Assembly (NCBI GenBank): GCA_949128115.1
Contig: OX421966.1
Location: 65,097,416 to 65,161,415 of the forward strand
Origin: Anaspis maculata
Taxonomy: Eukaryota; Arthropoda; Insecta; Coleoptera; Scraptiidae
DNA: 64,000 nt
Direction of reading: 5' to 3'
The first letter of the stretch is position 1. The number at the start of each line of letters is the position of its first letter. The position numbers and the translations under genes are program-made. The notes under the pieces were generated by a model. It made no database searches. It saw nothing but the letters and a program-made list of their open reading frames with translations, and was not told the origin of the DNA. Of this stretch, positions 21,582 to 34,193 are shown piece after piece.

Positions 21582-24500
21582 TATTTATGAACAAAGTAAT
21601 GGTGTCTCAATTTTCTTCAACAACTTTTCACTGACCAGACACTACTCTCAGTGACATGCGTTTCATTCACAATAGAACCCTACGAGTCCAGGCAGAAATT
21701 TCAAAACACGCGAAAAAACCCACATTTTCTCGAATTCGTGTTACTCGTACCTACACAATCAATTACTTACGCCTCTTGGAAAACTTCATCTGACCAAGAC
21801 ACTATCAGCGGACATGCATAAAATTACTAAACTCGCCAAGGAAGAACCTGACATTTGCCTAAAACAACGGAAAATCAACATCATGTATACAATTCCCTTT
21901 CCACTTGTCCGGTGTCAGTAGAACAAATTCCCTGTCTACTTTTCAACCAATGCTGTAACCCAGGCGACGGCTTTCCGGCGCCGGTGACAGCTAGTACCGT
22001 GAAGAAGATGATGAACAAATGAATGAAACGAAACGAGTATATAAGTTCAAGTACTTACCGTCAGTTCCACAAGAAAGATGATCAGCGATCAAGGCTGATT
22101 GCAGACTAGCTGAACTTTTTTCCGCTGAATGCTAGGCGATTAACTACAAAAAATGCCTGAAATCTGTACTAGATCGAACTAGTAGTTAAGTTGATTTCAA
22201 CACTCTCAAGATAGAAAGAGGGTGATTTTTTGGAGTACGTCATCTATTTTGTTGCGTAGTTTGTTCCGTTTCGAGGTCAATTCTTTCGCCTTGTAAACAG
22301 TCCTTTACCCTCCTTCGGCATGGCACATATTAAGTTGTATACAGCAAAGCGGGAAAGAGAGCATCGGCGAGAAAAATAAAATCGTTAAAATTTAACTGGA
22401 GTGTCGAACTGCCGGAGTTGTACGTCTTGATTCTCCCAACCCATAGCCAGCCTCCCGTGAAACATCATTAAATCCGGAGCTAATGACGACGGCCGTGCTG
22501 CGGGTGCGAGCTGAGAAGCACGTCGCGGCGTGTCCGACCGGCGTCGGGGGCAGCGACGCCGATTGGGGAACGTCTTGGCTTGGCGCGGCGCCGAACGTCG
22601 GTTCTTAACGAGTACAATTTTTAAGATTCTTTAAAACGCTTTTGGGCTTCTTGAGCAAATCTTTTGCTCCCCCATGTAGCCGACGCCAAGCCAGGCAGCG
22701 GCAGCAGATTAAGCGAATTAGGGATTTAAACGACGGAACACTCGAAAAATTGTAATTCGAGGATAACATCAAAGAAATGATTTTTAAAAAGCCGACGCGC
22801 AGGCGAGTTTTTTCGTTTCAGTTTTAGAGCTTAATCAGGATATTATACATCGTGCATCAACTGTAAATGGTTGAGTATGAGGTATAAGTGAAGTAGATGT
22901 TTCGTAGTAGATGTCTGTATGACACTCAGTGCTGCCAACTCTCTCTTGGGAGTTTTCACTAGATCGACTGTAAAAATCTAACAGAAATCCACCAGATCCC
23001 AGACTTTCAAATACTCGCACTATTTTTTTTTGCTTTGCTCTTTTCTTGCTTTTCTTTGCTTTGCTTGCGCTATAGTTTCTTTTGCCCGTTTTGGAAAGGG
23101 ATTGGATGTGGCTCTGCCCTGGTAGAGAACTGGACCTATTTTTCACCTTACATTGCCCTTGAAGCCTAGAAGAATATCGCAAACGCAAGTGTCTATAGCC
23201 GGAAATGTTGGACTTAATTTCACCCTTTCAACCCTTCGGAACCAATGGTGTAGGCGTGAGCGGATTTCCGGATCGTGATCTGTGATCCTGACCGAAAGAA
23301 AGCGGCTATTTACTCAAGTCAAGGTACTGTGAAATACCCCCTTTCCTTACATTAAATTGATTGAGCTGTGATACGTCTAGTGACCCTAAGTCATGTTTTG
23401 TTGTGCCGTAGACTTTTATTCACCTTTACCTAAGTCATTTAAATCAATTACACCTACCTCGAATTCCCGTCGAACTAATACTCAAGCATACTATAGTAGT
23501 AACCTCACGTTCTTTGGAAGGGGATGAATTTGAACAAGTGTTGAAAAATAAAAAAAGTCATTTATATTACACCTCACCTTTATCACCAATTGATCAATCA
23601 TCGCCAATTCAATTAAGTTCACCTTGATTATTCATTTCATAATTTCCAGACGTGCTGGCATCCGCTGGCGTTAGAAATTAGGTAAGTTTACATCGAGATT
23701 TACATTCGGTTTCTAAAAGAAAAGAACACCCTAATTACGCGCGAAAACCCTGCGACTAATTATTCAACCCGTTCAATTCAATTCCGTTCTTATTCTTCCT
23801 AAGTTGCCGAACTATTGATGAACCCATATCCTTATGCACTTGAGTTCAATTCTCTGCCTAATTTATTTATCCTTCGTCTAGTTTTAATTCCAACTCTTCC
23901 TTCCTTCTTGTCCATTTTCATTTTTGTACAAAGAGAAATTTCTACTATTTGATTGTACTTAGAGAGATGGTTGTTCATTAAGTATTGTCTTGTTATTTCG
24001 AAATCATAGCCAATATTTTCATTATTGATCAAATAAGTTACATAAATTTGAGTGTTGACATTCCATAAATTTGTTTATATCAGGCTGGGGCTGTAGTTTA
24101 TAACTTACATACTTATCCATCAACTCTATTTCGAGCTGGTTTACATAACTTTACTCAAATCCACACTCCGGTCAGGTGTACAGTTTATTACAATGAGCCT
24201 CTAATTAAATAGCCTGCAAAAAATTATGTTGTGTTCCTTTCTTTTCTTGAAGTGTTTTCGAAACGACACTGAATTTTCTGGCATTGTTCTCAAGAGATTC
24301 TCTTCGTTTTGGAACGCTTGCTCATTTTAATGTCCATACACTACTTGTCTTGCGAAAAGGGTTAAGTCTTTTATTCTTTGGGGTAAACAACGCGTGATCG
24401 AGATTTTGCCCAGATTTGATTTGCATAAATACTGCTAGTGCTTGTCTCAAGCTAATAGAGTCTACAAAATCATGCTCTGCAGGAAGCTAAATTTCTTTCG

Positions 24501-24652
24501 AAAGGGTTACTGAGGTTTTCACCTTTTTTCTGGCTTCTTAAAGGTAGGTAGCTGAAACAAGGGACCGCATTCAAATGCTCAAAGCAACTACAGGGAATTG
24601 AAATCGGCTTGACGCTTACGAGGGTTGATCGAAATATCAAAACCAAACCTAC
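21582..24652. other. No confident gene
   Basis: Intergenic. A GC-rich block lies at 22480-22700. A minus-strand open frame at 22835-23188 (117 codons, Ser/Lys-rich with a KKSKKRAKQKK stretch) has no family signature. A plus-strand GTAAG-type donor and several acceptors exist but I could not build a convincing chain of exons. The stretch 23330-24650 is AT-rich and featureless. Confidence 0.4.
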
Positions 24653-24969
24653 TGTTACGAGCGGCGATCCCGTACATATTTGTAAACACTCGACTTTTCT
24701 GGATCCTTCCATCTATTAGATCGCAGTGTAGAAGTCTGGAGCGATCTGGTGTATTCCAGAGCGTTCGTGTATGTGAAACTTAATGGAGACTCGAACGTTC
24801 GAGCAAGGCACATCAGTCCACTTTGGCGGAGGTGCAGATTCCAGAACACATGGAAAGCACGCGGAAGGTGTGTGTGATTATTCAGGAATGGTCTAGAAAC
24901 CGCATATGCCAGGCACTATGGAATTTGCTGGAAGTAGACAAAAAGCTCGAGAACGCTGCTCGGAGGCCT

Positions 24970-25000
24970 TATATAAGGCATCAACCGGGAGCTCGCGGCA
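24970..25000 (+). promoter_or_regulatory. LTR core promoter (TATATAA + GCAGT initiator)
   Basis: TATATAA at 24970-24976 and the A of GGCAGTATT at 25000 are 30 bp apart, the normal TATA-to-start distance for arthropod Pol II promoters. Transcription would run to the plus strand towards 25.2 kb. Confidence 0.6.
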
Positions 25001-25106
25001 GTATTTAATTGGAAGGCGAAGTGTTAACGCGAGCGAAACAAGCGAAGTACCTGCGATATAATTCCAAGTGGATAATTGTTGGCATTTATTGTAGTAGTAC
25101 GCCCAA

Positions 25107-25112
25107 AATAAA
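25107..25112 (+). terminator. LTR poly(A) signal AATAAA
   Basis: AATAAA about 107 bp downstream of the inferred LTR start site; marks the end of the R region. Confidence 0.55.
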
Positions 25113-25175
25113 CAGTGTGTGTTCTAAATCGATCGTCTCAATTATATTCGAACCCGTACGCGAAATATCGTAACA

Positions 25176-27133
25176 CTATTATCATTTTATAAACAAAACA
25201 TTTACTTCAACCGTATTTAAACAATTCGCATTTGATTACAAATGGGAATCAGACTTGCCTTAATATCTCCTTTCCTCGTATCTGATGCACTACAACTATT
25301 AACAGTGTTTAGAACTTTGATTATGTAACGGTTTGAACGACGCGGAGAAATAAAACGAATAAAAAGGTTTTGATAAGGTTTTTTATTGGCGATAGTCAGA
25401 GAAAAGAAATCCGAGCACTCAGATAATTTCCGCAAAGCCGAAACCTCGGTGTCGATCCGCCCGCAGGGGTTGGCTCTACCGGTTAACATCTCCGCCGAGG
25501 TACGTTTTATCCTGCAACCCCAGACCCCAAAATTAATATTTTCATATAGGTTTCAAGCGCGGTCTTCGGTATATGGGTCTCTGATACCTCCTAGTTCCCG
25601 CCCTTCAGTCTTCACGGGACTTCTTGCGTTGCTAGCGTTCAGCAACAGGGCCGACGATAGTCCAGACTAGGAAGCGCAATCTTCGATGGGACCCATACCA
25701 GCTGAAAAAAGGAAGATTGGAATTAGATCAATCCGGCAGGGAGTAAACTGTCCATCGCGTTCCTTGTCATCGCCTGCTGATTTCGCCAGGACCATCACGA
25801 CGGAATTTCATCCTTGGGGACCGTGGCCATAGTGTCTTGTGGGCTTCCGGGACAGCATCGTGGATCTGTGTCTGGAGAGTCCTGCTCGTGGTAGCTCGTT
25901 TTCCTGTAGGTACGTGACCTCTGATTACCCGCCTTTTGCGTTAGAAGCACGGTACTTACCTGGTACCCATCTCGTAGGTATAACCCATATGTGCACATGT
26001 GTAGTTTCCCCCTGCGTGATTTGTTTCATTGAGGCCCCGGTAGGCCATGAAGGTGAGGTAGTTGGGACGTTGCCGGTCCTGGTTAGGGAGCGAGTGTCCT
26101 GCGGGAGGGCTTCGCGACTTTATTCGTCATTTTGGGCGTCCCGGAGTCTCGCCGGAACATCGGCATAGCGGTCCACCAAAGGGGGCACCTTGCCCAAGAC
26201 AAGAGTGCCACTAGGCTTGTCCAGCGGCGGCGAAGTGGTCGCAGACCATGTGAAGTTTTTCACCACACCATTCCACATAGTTTAAGTTCATTTTTATCAT
26301 TTAATCACGCAATAAAGCCATTAGTTACATTTTATCATAACCTCACTTATCGTTTATTTTCCCTCCAAATTATCACGAGCTGTCAAGGTGACATTTGGAA
26401 GGTTTGGCTGTCAGTTTGACGTTTCAGCGGTACATCGTGCCTACTACGGGCGTTTGGGTCTACCGGGAGCAGAGTTTCATGATCTATCGGGTGATCAGAA
26501 ACAAGATTACTCTTGCACTCGATTGGCGCCTTATAAATTTCAGAGAACACCCACCGGAACCTACACCCAGCCGCCGACATATGAGCACCGGAGCACAGTA
26601 TCTGGGATTTAGTGTTTTGAGACGGTTACCGTTACAATTAACTTATTCTTCTTAAAAAATAATAATTTCGTTTCCCGCACATCTGCCGTTCTTGACTGCC
26701 ACCACGCGAATCTTCATCTTTTCCTCCGGCTCTATTCTTGGACCCTTCCTGTTACCACCACCGTCTCACGTCTCAAGCCCCTGACCTACAAACATCGATG
26801 CCGGCAAAAATCGATATCTTCGCATTCCCTATCCTATTTATTTCCTTTCCTATATCGCCCGTAATGCTAATTTTATTCCTAAATATTCAATTCCACTTTA
26901 TTTTATAATTTTTAAGGCGTCCCACCACAGTATCTTCACCAAATGATTATGTGAAGATCTTCCTGATTGCGCCCCGCACTATTCTGTATTGTGAACTCAT
27001 CGTTGCTGAAAACCCACAAAGATGCTCGTAGACGAACTAACGCAAAAATGCTTCCAAACAATTATATTGTTCTCTATAAATAAATAGGGGACCGCTAAAT
27101 TAACTAATAACTGTCCAGGTGATTGTAAGTATA
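25176..27133. other. No gene seen; GC-richer segment 25430-26260
   Basis: The middle is unusually GC-rich for this window and has overlapping open frames in several phases (25839-26168 plus, 26132-26419 plus, 26395-26655 plus), but none has a domain, signal peptide or consistent splice context. It might be UTR or non-coding remains of the retrotransposon, but I see no reverse transcriptase, protease or gag motif. Confidence 0.4.
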
Positions 27134-28605
27134 CAGGGTGATGAAAATTTCGATGCTCACCATTGGTATCTTGGAAACGGTAAGAGATACGAGGTCGGTT
27201 AAATTAGAAAAAAGTTGCGCATTTTTGTGGCGATTGAGAATCTGAAAAGAAACTTTGAATATTTTGATTGGTTTACGATTTATCACGAAAAAACTGAACA
27301 TTTTGATTTCAGAAATTATTTTTTATCTTTCCAACCATTCAAGCTATTTCAATCAAACTTGGTAGTCTTATGTTTTTGATCATTCCGAGTCGATCAACGT
27401 TGACAGAAATTTTCCAGGCTTTTCAGATGTCAAATTATGGTAGTCAACTTTTGTTTTTCTTATGGCCGCCATATTGGATTTTTGCACTAGTAGATAGAGA
27501 AAAAAATTAGCTTTCCGGATTAGTAACCAAAATGTTCTTTTTATGACATGTTTAGCGTCAAATTTTGAAATTTTCGTAAATTATTGACAAAATCGGGAAT
27601 GCTTAAAAAAACAATTGAAATCGTATCAATAGCAACAACAAAAAAGTGACAGATGGTGTGCAATAATTGACGTATCTAACTTCTCAATCGTGTTTTGTGC
27701 TTGTTTGTACCGGTAGTTCATAAAATGAATGGGTCAAGGGTGTCTGTGAGTTCAAAAACGTCTGCCGGAACTAGCATCGTTCTTGTTAAAGTTTGACAAA
27801 TTTATTAGAAAAGGAGTAGGGATTACTCTAGTTTCGACAGACGTTTTTGAATTCACAGGCACCCTTGACTCATTTAATTTATGAACTCTCGGTACAAACT
27901 AGCACAAAACACGATTAAGAAGTTACGGCTCGACACCAAGTTGGGGCTGAGACCGCCGTCAGTGCCGTTACCATAGCAACGGCGGATACCAACCAATCAG
28001 ACCGCGCTGTATTTGGTGAGTTACGCCGTCCCAAACTTTGCGCCTGCAACTTGGTATCGAGCCCTTAGATACGTCAATTGAATACAATCTGTCTTTCTTT
28101 GTTGTTGCTATTGATTATATTTCAATTGTTTTTCAAAGCATTCCCGATTTTGTCAATAATTTACGAAAATTTCAAAATTTGACGCTAAACATGTCATAAA
28201 AAGAACATTTTGGTTACTAATTCGGAAAGCTAATTTTTTTCTCTATCTATTGGTACAAAAATCCAACATAGCGGCCATAAGAAAAACAAAAGTTGACTAT
28301 CATAATTTGACATCTAGAACGCCTGGAAAATTTCTGTCAACGTTGATCAACTCGGAGTGATCAAAAACATAAAACTACCAAGTTTGATTGAAATAGCTTG
28401 AATGGTTGGAAAGATAAAAATAATTTCTGAAATCAAAATTTTCAGTTTTTTCGTGATAAATCGTAAACCAATCAGAATATCCAAAGTTTCTTTTCAGATT
28501 CTAAATCGCCACAAAAATGCGCAACTTTTTTCCAATTTAACCGACCTCGTATCTCTTACCGTTTCCAAGATACCAATGGTGAGCATCGAAATTTTCACCA
28601 CCCTG
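27134..28605. mobile_element. CAGGGTGATGAAAATTTCG foldback, 1.47 kb
   Basis: Ends CAGGGTGATGAAAATTTCGA and the complement of CAGGGTGGTGAAAATTTCGA, with TA on both sides (27132-27133, 28606-28607). Arms of about 650 bp are complementary at roughly 90%. The right arm contains an extra 139-bp MITE (27926-28064); the left arm is its empty site. No ORF of note. Confidence 0.93.
27926..28064. mobile_element. 139-bp MITE with TTA target duplication
   Basis: Ends CGGCTCGACACCAAGTTG and GGGCTCGATACCAAGTTG (16 of 18 matching), flanked by TTA at 27923-27925 and 28065-28067. The opposite foldback arm (27670-27690) reads GTATCTAACTTC without it, proving the exact boundaries. A TTA duplication points to PIF/Harbinger-type mobilisation. 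Confidence 0.92.
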
Positions 28606-29537
28606 TATAGGTACAACCAGCTTCTAATAGATTTTCCATTTCACGAACAGGCGACCCATATCAACTTCAGGTGAATGCTGCAACAAAATTATCAGTTTTC
28701 CGTGAACAAATCAGATGATTTCGACCTACATGTTTTTGATGTGATGAAAAATATTCTTCAAATGAGAATAATTATGTCAAACTTCCAGAAATGATGCGAT
28801 ACTTTTTTTAACTCTGTGGGAACTCAAAATGGCATTTTTCGACTTTTGAATCAACTAATACGATTCTATTCCTAAAGGATCAACCTCTCAGATACTTCAA
28901 AGAGGATTGGAATTGTTCAAACCAGTCGTTGGTTTTCTTGTATCGAAATAGGGGAGGTTTTGTAGGACGACATCCATTTTGTTGCGTAATTTATTTCAGT
29001 CGCAGAAATGTGAGGCGCTAGGATGACTGTTGGGGTTGAAGAGGAACGCACCGAGGGAGCCGAAACTGGTGGAGAGAAGTGGGCATCATAGAGGTAACTT
29101 TTCACACTCGAGGGAGTTTCATCATCGTCGCCGTGCCCTGACTTAACTTTTCCAAACTTAATTTAACGTTCGAGTCAGCTGCACAGAACGCAGACACCTT
29201 CAAGTGTCACCGCCAATTACCACCAATTAACAAAGTTTAGTTTAGACGCTGCACGTCACGAATACGCCCCAAATGGCGACACAAAAGCCCCCATCAGAAA
29301 CGAACGCGCGCACAAACACATAAAACGCGTTTCTGATAGTAAATGGCACCAGAGTCAAATTAGGGGCCGAGCTGCAGGAGACGCGGTGTGCAAAGAAACC
29401 GCAAAACTGATTGGGCGGCGAAGGGGACCTGGTCAAAAATTCGAAAATCTCGGAAGTATTTCGATGCATGCGTTCGATTACATCTTTAATTTTTTTTTTC
29501 TTCAGCAACATCAAATAATCCGGGCATAGTCTTATCT
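28606..29537. other. No gene seen
   Basis: Intergenic. 28960-29000 (GACGACATCCATTTTGTTGCGTAATTT) resembles 22240-22270, so a short dispersed repeat is shared. Open frames at 28917-29105 and 29242-29514 (minus) have no motifs. Confidence 0.4.
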
Positions 29538-31847
29538 ATAGACTAGGATCATTTTTAAAAAAGTGGCCGGGAAAGTGGTTTTAGAGGCAAGTCATGTTAA
29601 AGTTTGGCAACATATGTTTTAAGGATATTTGGACCTCGCTGAATACGAAAACCATTGTTGCCAAGCCGAATTGTGCACCGGAAGCTCGCAATGGGGGGTT
29701 AAAGGGGAGGAAAGACCAAAAATTACCATTTTCCACCATTTTTTGGTAATTACTGTACCAAAATTTCTAGAAGGGAAGACTGGCGGGGGGGAATGTTGAC
29801 TGTGTAGATGATTCTTCTTCTCCTTCGATTTTGAGTGAATATAACCATGTTTGGTATCGTTTCCGACTAAATTTTATATTCTCAGCTCAATTATGAAGTT
29901 CAAATTGCAATAAGAGCGAGTTTGAACAAGTTCCAGATGATAAAACATGTTTTTTGTCAATATTTTTTTACGTCTTCAAACTATGTTATTTCCTTGCAAA
30001 TCGGTATTTTTCCTCAAAATTCTTATGTAGTTTGTTGGTCTGATGTATTTCACACAATAAAGTCACGTAATTGATGTGCCTCTACCTTTTAAAATCTGAC
30101 AAAAAAAAATTGTGGAAATTGTTTGGCGCTACTTTTCAACTAATTTTTTGTTATTGTTTCATTGTATGATAAAAAGCTGTGGTTCTCTAACTCATAATTA
30201 TAAAGAAAACTCCAGTTGAGATATTAAAGAATGTACTTTTCTCAAAAGAAGAGTTTTTCATGCCTGAATCTGATGCCCAGTGGGCAAGAGTCCTCTCAGA
30301 GAGGTGAGGTGTTCTATTGAGCTCGAGAAAAGGTTACCTTTTCCGAACTTCTTTGAGGTGTCCTATTGGGGTCTGAGGTAGGTTTTTGTTTTTTAACTTC
30401 TTTGTGATGTTCCCTCAAGCTCCAAAAATGTTACTTCTTTTGAACTTCTTGGAGATATCTTATCAAGCTCTGAAGTTGATGCTCAATCGCTCTGATCAAG
30501 CTCTGAAGTAGGTTACCTTTTCAGAATTGATCAAGATGTTTTGTAATGCTCCAAAAAAGGTTACTTTTCTCAAACTCCACCAAGAAGTTCTATTTCAGCT
30601 CAAAAAAAGATTACTTCTCCAAACTTTTTTGGTATCTATGTTTGATTATGCTCTGAAAAAGGTTACCTTTTTTTGGATTTCCTCGAGATGATCTACCAAA
30701 CCTCCAAGAAATGTTACCTTTTTCGAATGTCTTGTGTGGCACGTGGACGTGTTCTTCACCATCAACCTCTAAAAAAGAACAACTTCTCAAAATTTCTTTT
30801 CATGAGATGTACCTACATGCGAAAAAGCCATATTCTTATAATAATACCAACGGACGAGGTGGACAAAGAGATTTTGAAATCGAATGTAATAAATGTAAAT
30901 GATAAAACCTATAATTGTATTATTTAACAAAAAGTTTAGGGTAGTGCTCGTATCTACCCTCGGTTGAACCAAGGGTTGCACCAAATTCTCTTCAGTTTCA
31001 TTAGCGTATTTTTTTATCCTATAAATTATGATATCTCAATGCAAATCGAAGTTTTATCTCAAAATTCTTGCGTAGTTTGCTAGTCTGGTGTATTTTACAC
31101 AATACATTCACGTATTGGGAGTGTATTTACTTTTTAAAATATGAAAAACTTCAATTTTGGTCATATATACATCATACAGCAAGAAACAAAGTTGAAAAGA
31201 AGAAACATTTTCCACAAAAAAATTTTTTTTCATATTTTCAAAAGTAAAGGCAAATCAATTGAATGACTGTATTGTGTAAAATACATCAGACTAGCGAACT
31301 ACGTAAGAATTTAAGAAAAAAATGCGGATTTGCAATGAAATGAGATAGCCTAAAGACGTAAAAAAATATGTTTAATCATGTGAAACTTGATCAAACTCGC
31401 TTTTATCGCAGTTTAACCACCATAATTGAACTGAGCATATGAAATTTAGTGGAAAACGATACCAAACATGTTTATATTCACTACTAATCGAGGGAAAAGA
31501 AGAATCATCTACACAGTCCACATTCCCCTCACCAGTCTTCCCCCTCTAGAAATTTTGACAGTGATTATGTCAAGATCACAGTATGAAACCTCAGTGGATC
31601 AAAATATGATGTAGTTTACTTCACATTCATTACAGGTCGCAGTCTCGACATCAAAAATGGTGAAAAATTGTGATTTTTGGTCTTCCCTCCCCTTTACCCC
31701 CCCATTGCGGGCTTCCGGTGCAAAATTCGGCTTGGCAACAATGGTTTTCGTATTCAGCGAGGTCCAATTACCCTTAAAACGTATGTTGCCAAACTTTAAC
31801 ATGACTTGCCTCTAGCATTGCTTTTTATCCGAAAAGATCCTAGACTA
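29538..31847. mobile_element. Foldback, 2.3 kb, ATAGACTAGGATC ends
   Basis: 29550-29960 is complementary to 31390-31830; the outer ends are ATAGACTAGGATC and ATAGTCTAGGATC. The arms include TGCCAAGCCGAATTGTGC-type and GGTATCGTTTTCCACTAA-type blocks. The loop holds a tandem array (30290-30800). A similar TGTTTGGTATCGTTTC block at 34540 and 35835 links it to the next foldbacks. Confidence 0.85.
30290..30800 (+). repeat. Tandem array (CTCCAAAAAAGGTTACCTTTT unit)
   Basis: Around eight units of 55-65 bp, each with AGCTC(T/C)(G/A)AAAAAGGTTACCTTTT followed by GAACTTCTTTGAGATGTTC. It forms the loop of the surrounding foldback. Confidence 0.75.
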
Positions 31848-33420
31848 TTATGGAAATTTCGTTCAGAACATGTGAGAACAAAAAGTAGAATATTCGATAT
31901 TTGACATGCGCACCTCCACCATTTACGTCATCTATCATCTGAAATTTCGAAACTTCGGCCATGCACCACCACGGTATTTGTAGCCTATGCACACAGCTTA
32001 CGATCACTACCAAGAGTGTAGAAATTGCTTCAGAAATAAGGATTCGCGGGAGGTTTTTAAACTGCTGATTTATTGTGAATTTGGAAAAAATTACAAGTGG
32101 ACCTTCCTTCAATTCACTATATTTTCACAGTGGAATGTGCGAATCTAGTAAATCTAGTCCTCAATTGCAGAAGAAAGCTTAATCTTGCAGAATCCACCAT
32201 CAGTGTCGTTCTTTACGAAGTTTAGAAATCAAAAAAAAATTCTCGAAATACGACACATTTTTATTTGGGTTCGCCACCGCCATCTTGATTTTCAATAATT
32301 TGGCTATATTGACAATTGATTTGAGTAGACAATTTAGTCAGCAAGCTTTTGACATAAAGTTTGTGAAAATCGTTCAAGAAACTAAAAAGTTGGAAAAAAA
32401 TTATAAAACTCGTTTTATTTTTTTTTTACCCGGTATAACGTGAGTACTCAAAATCTGACAGCACCATTCGATCCGGAATTGTTTTTTGGGTAGATAAGTA
32501 CTTTTATTTGAAAAAAATCGCAAAAACTCCAAGAAATATCAGCGAACTGAAGAATTGACCAACCGCCAACTTTGATGCGATATTGCTGGAAAATGTACCA
32601 GAAATCGCGAAAGCATCCGAGTAATTATTTGTCCTGGAATGATCCTCTAACGATCCAAAAAAAAAATTTTGATTACATCGTTTTTCCTACAGAAGTACTG
32701 CTAGGGCTTGGATTAATAAGAGATTTGGATTATATTTCTTTGTTGATTTTTAACCAATTTGATTATCCGAGGTTTCGCATCAAAAGAGAACGTTCCAACG
32801 TAATAAATGACCAGTGAATTTTATTACGTGAAGAGGATACAGCAAGAGCATTTTATCCAGTTTGTGTGTAGATAGAGTGATGTGGTGTCATCATATCATT
32901 ATTCATAGGTTCATCTTGTTGAATCCCATTTCTTGTTTCAGCATTCTTAGTGAATGATTCTCAATAAGATGCGACCTACAAAATTTTGCGACTTGTTTTC
33001 TAAAAACGGTAAACCTTGTCAAAATCAGGTATCTTTTGCACTCCTATTGTAACTGTAAATGTATATCTTGGAGAAAGTGAAGAATCCAGTAATTTGAGAC
33101 GGTATAACAACTTGTGGTCAAAAGATTGCTTCGAGGATTGCTTGCTCTGTATCGAGCACCAGAAAAATGTTCAGAATGGGACCAATTTGTCTCGAGATAT
33201 CCCTATTTTCACCGAAGCAAAATTTCAGGGTGGTCCACTTCAATTTTACCCCAGTTTATTTGATGCATGGTTCCCAAATCAAAATCAGTGCTTGGTTCTT
33301 CCGCCAATTGTGAGGGTATGTGTCTTATTCGCGCGTCGTGGTCTCCGCGAGGTTCGGAATAATATTTATTCACCTACTTAGATATGACTTTATTATAAGT
33401 ATGGACAGCCTTGACCTAGT
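31848..33420. other. No confident gene
   Basis: AT-rich. A plus-strand frame at 33016-33381 has no identifiable domain. A CCGCCATCTTG motif is at 32278-32288. Confidence 0.4.
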
Positions 33421-33650
33421 TCATTGGGTGGTATGAATAAAAAGGAGGTAATACTTTGACTATAGTATTACTTCGTTTTGTATGAATAAAGAAATTGAAG
33501 CAAATGCTCATGCTCAAAGTAAAAGGTAATGCTGGAGTAAAAGGAGGATTTGTTACCGTCGTGAAGTAAATGCTCCATTTCATATGAATAAAACCGAGCA
33601 TCTACTCGTTATATTGAGTAAATGCTTCTTAATTTTGGAGGTAGCTTTCG
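33421..33650 (+). repeat. GTATGAATAAA / AAATGCT repeat block, left
   Basis: Starts GGTGGTATGAATAAAAAGGA and contains several GTATGAATAAA and GAGTAAATGCT words. The complement of 39530-39655 begins GGGTCGTATGAATAAAAACG and has the same words, so the two blocks are inverted relatives 6 kb apart. Confidence 0.6.
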
Positions 33651-33710
33651 AGTAGACTCTGGTCACATGCCAGAATATTTAGATCAGTATAGGTCGATTG
33701 TTAATGGCTA

Positions 33711-34161
33711 CGTCAACACCAGAGGACTAAAGCCGGACTGACCCAAGTACCTAAAATGGTCCTTCTCTTCCACCGTTTACACCGGTAGACTAACGGTCGA
33801 CCTATTTTAAAATATAGTCCAGATTTGGTCTATAATAATCTCTTCTTCGAGCTCCTCTTGAATACTCATAGCCTCTTAGATATAACATAGCCTCGACAGT
33901 CAGGGAGCATCAATCCGGTTGACCGACAGCCGGCCAACTGAGTCTAATACAGGTTTTTGCGGCTTAGGTCAGTCCGGTACCGTTTACACCCCATCTTTGG
34001 GGATTTAATCCAGACTATTAGGTCAGTCCACGGCTGCCAGAGACCTGACGCAAACAACTTGGTCCCAGTCCGTGATCGTTTACACCACGTGAACTTAATT
34101 TATTTGGGTCGAATTTAATGCTCAGGTCGCGGACCAAATAAGCCATGGTGTAAACGTAGCT
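33711..34161. mobile_element. Inverted-repeat element, GGCTACGTNNACACC ends
   Basis: Ends GGCTACGTCAACACC and the complement of GTAGCTACGTTTACACC. The interior repeats ACCGTTTACACC-type words. Similar termini occur at 12377-12610. Confidence 0.65.
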
Positions 34162-34193
34162 ACAATGGCGGCTCTTATGCGAGCACCTCTATA

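Larger units (their letters stand above)
24653..25175 (+). mobile_element. Solo LTR (BEL/Gypsy-type ends)
   Basis: 523 bp beginning TGTTACGA and ending ATCGTAACA, the inverted TGTTACG...CGTAACA ends typical of many arthropod BEL and Gypsy LTRs. Flanks are CTAC and CTAT, a probable 4-bp target duplication with one change. Inside are a TATATAA at 24970-24976, a GCAGT initiator 30 bp further (A at 25000) and AATAAA at 25107-25112, giving a U3-R-U5 order. No primer-binding site, polypurine tract or second LTR is adjacent, so it is a recombination product. Confidence 0.85.

Noticed and set aside
22835..23188. Minus-strand 117-codon Ser/Lys-rich frame
   Set aside because: Low-complexity basic stretch, no splice context, no recognisable family; left as part of the intergenic description.
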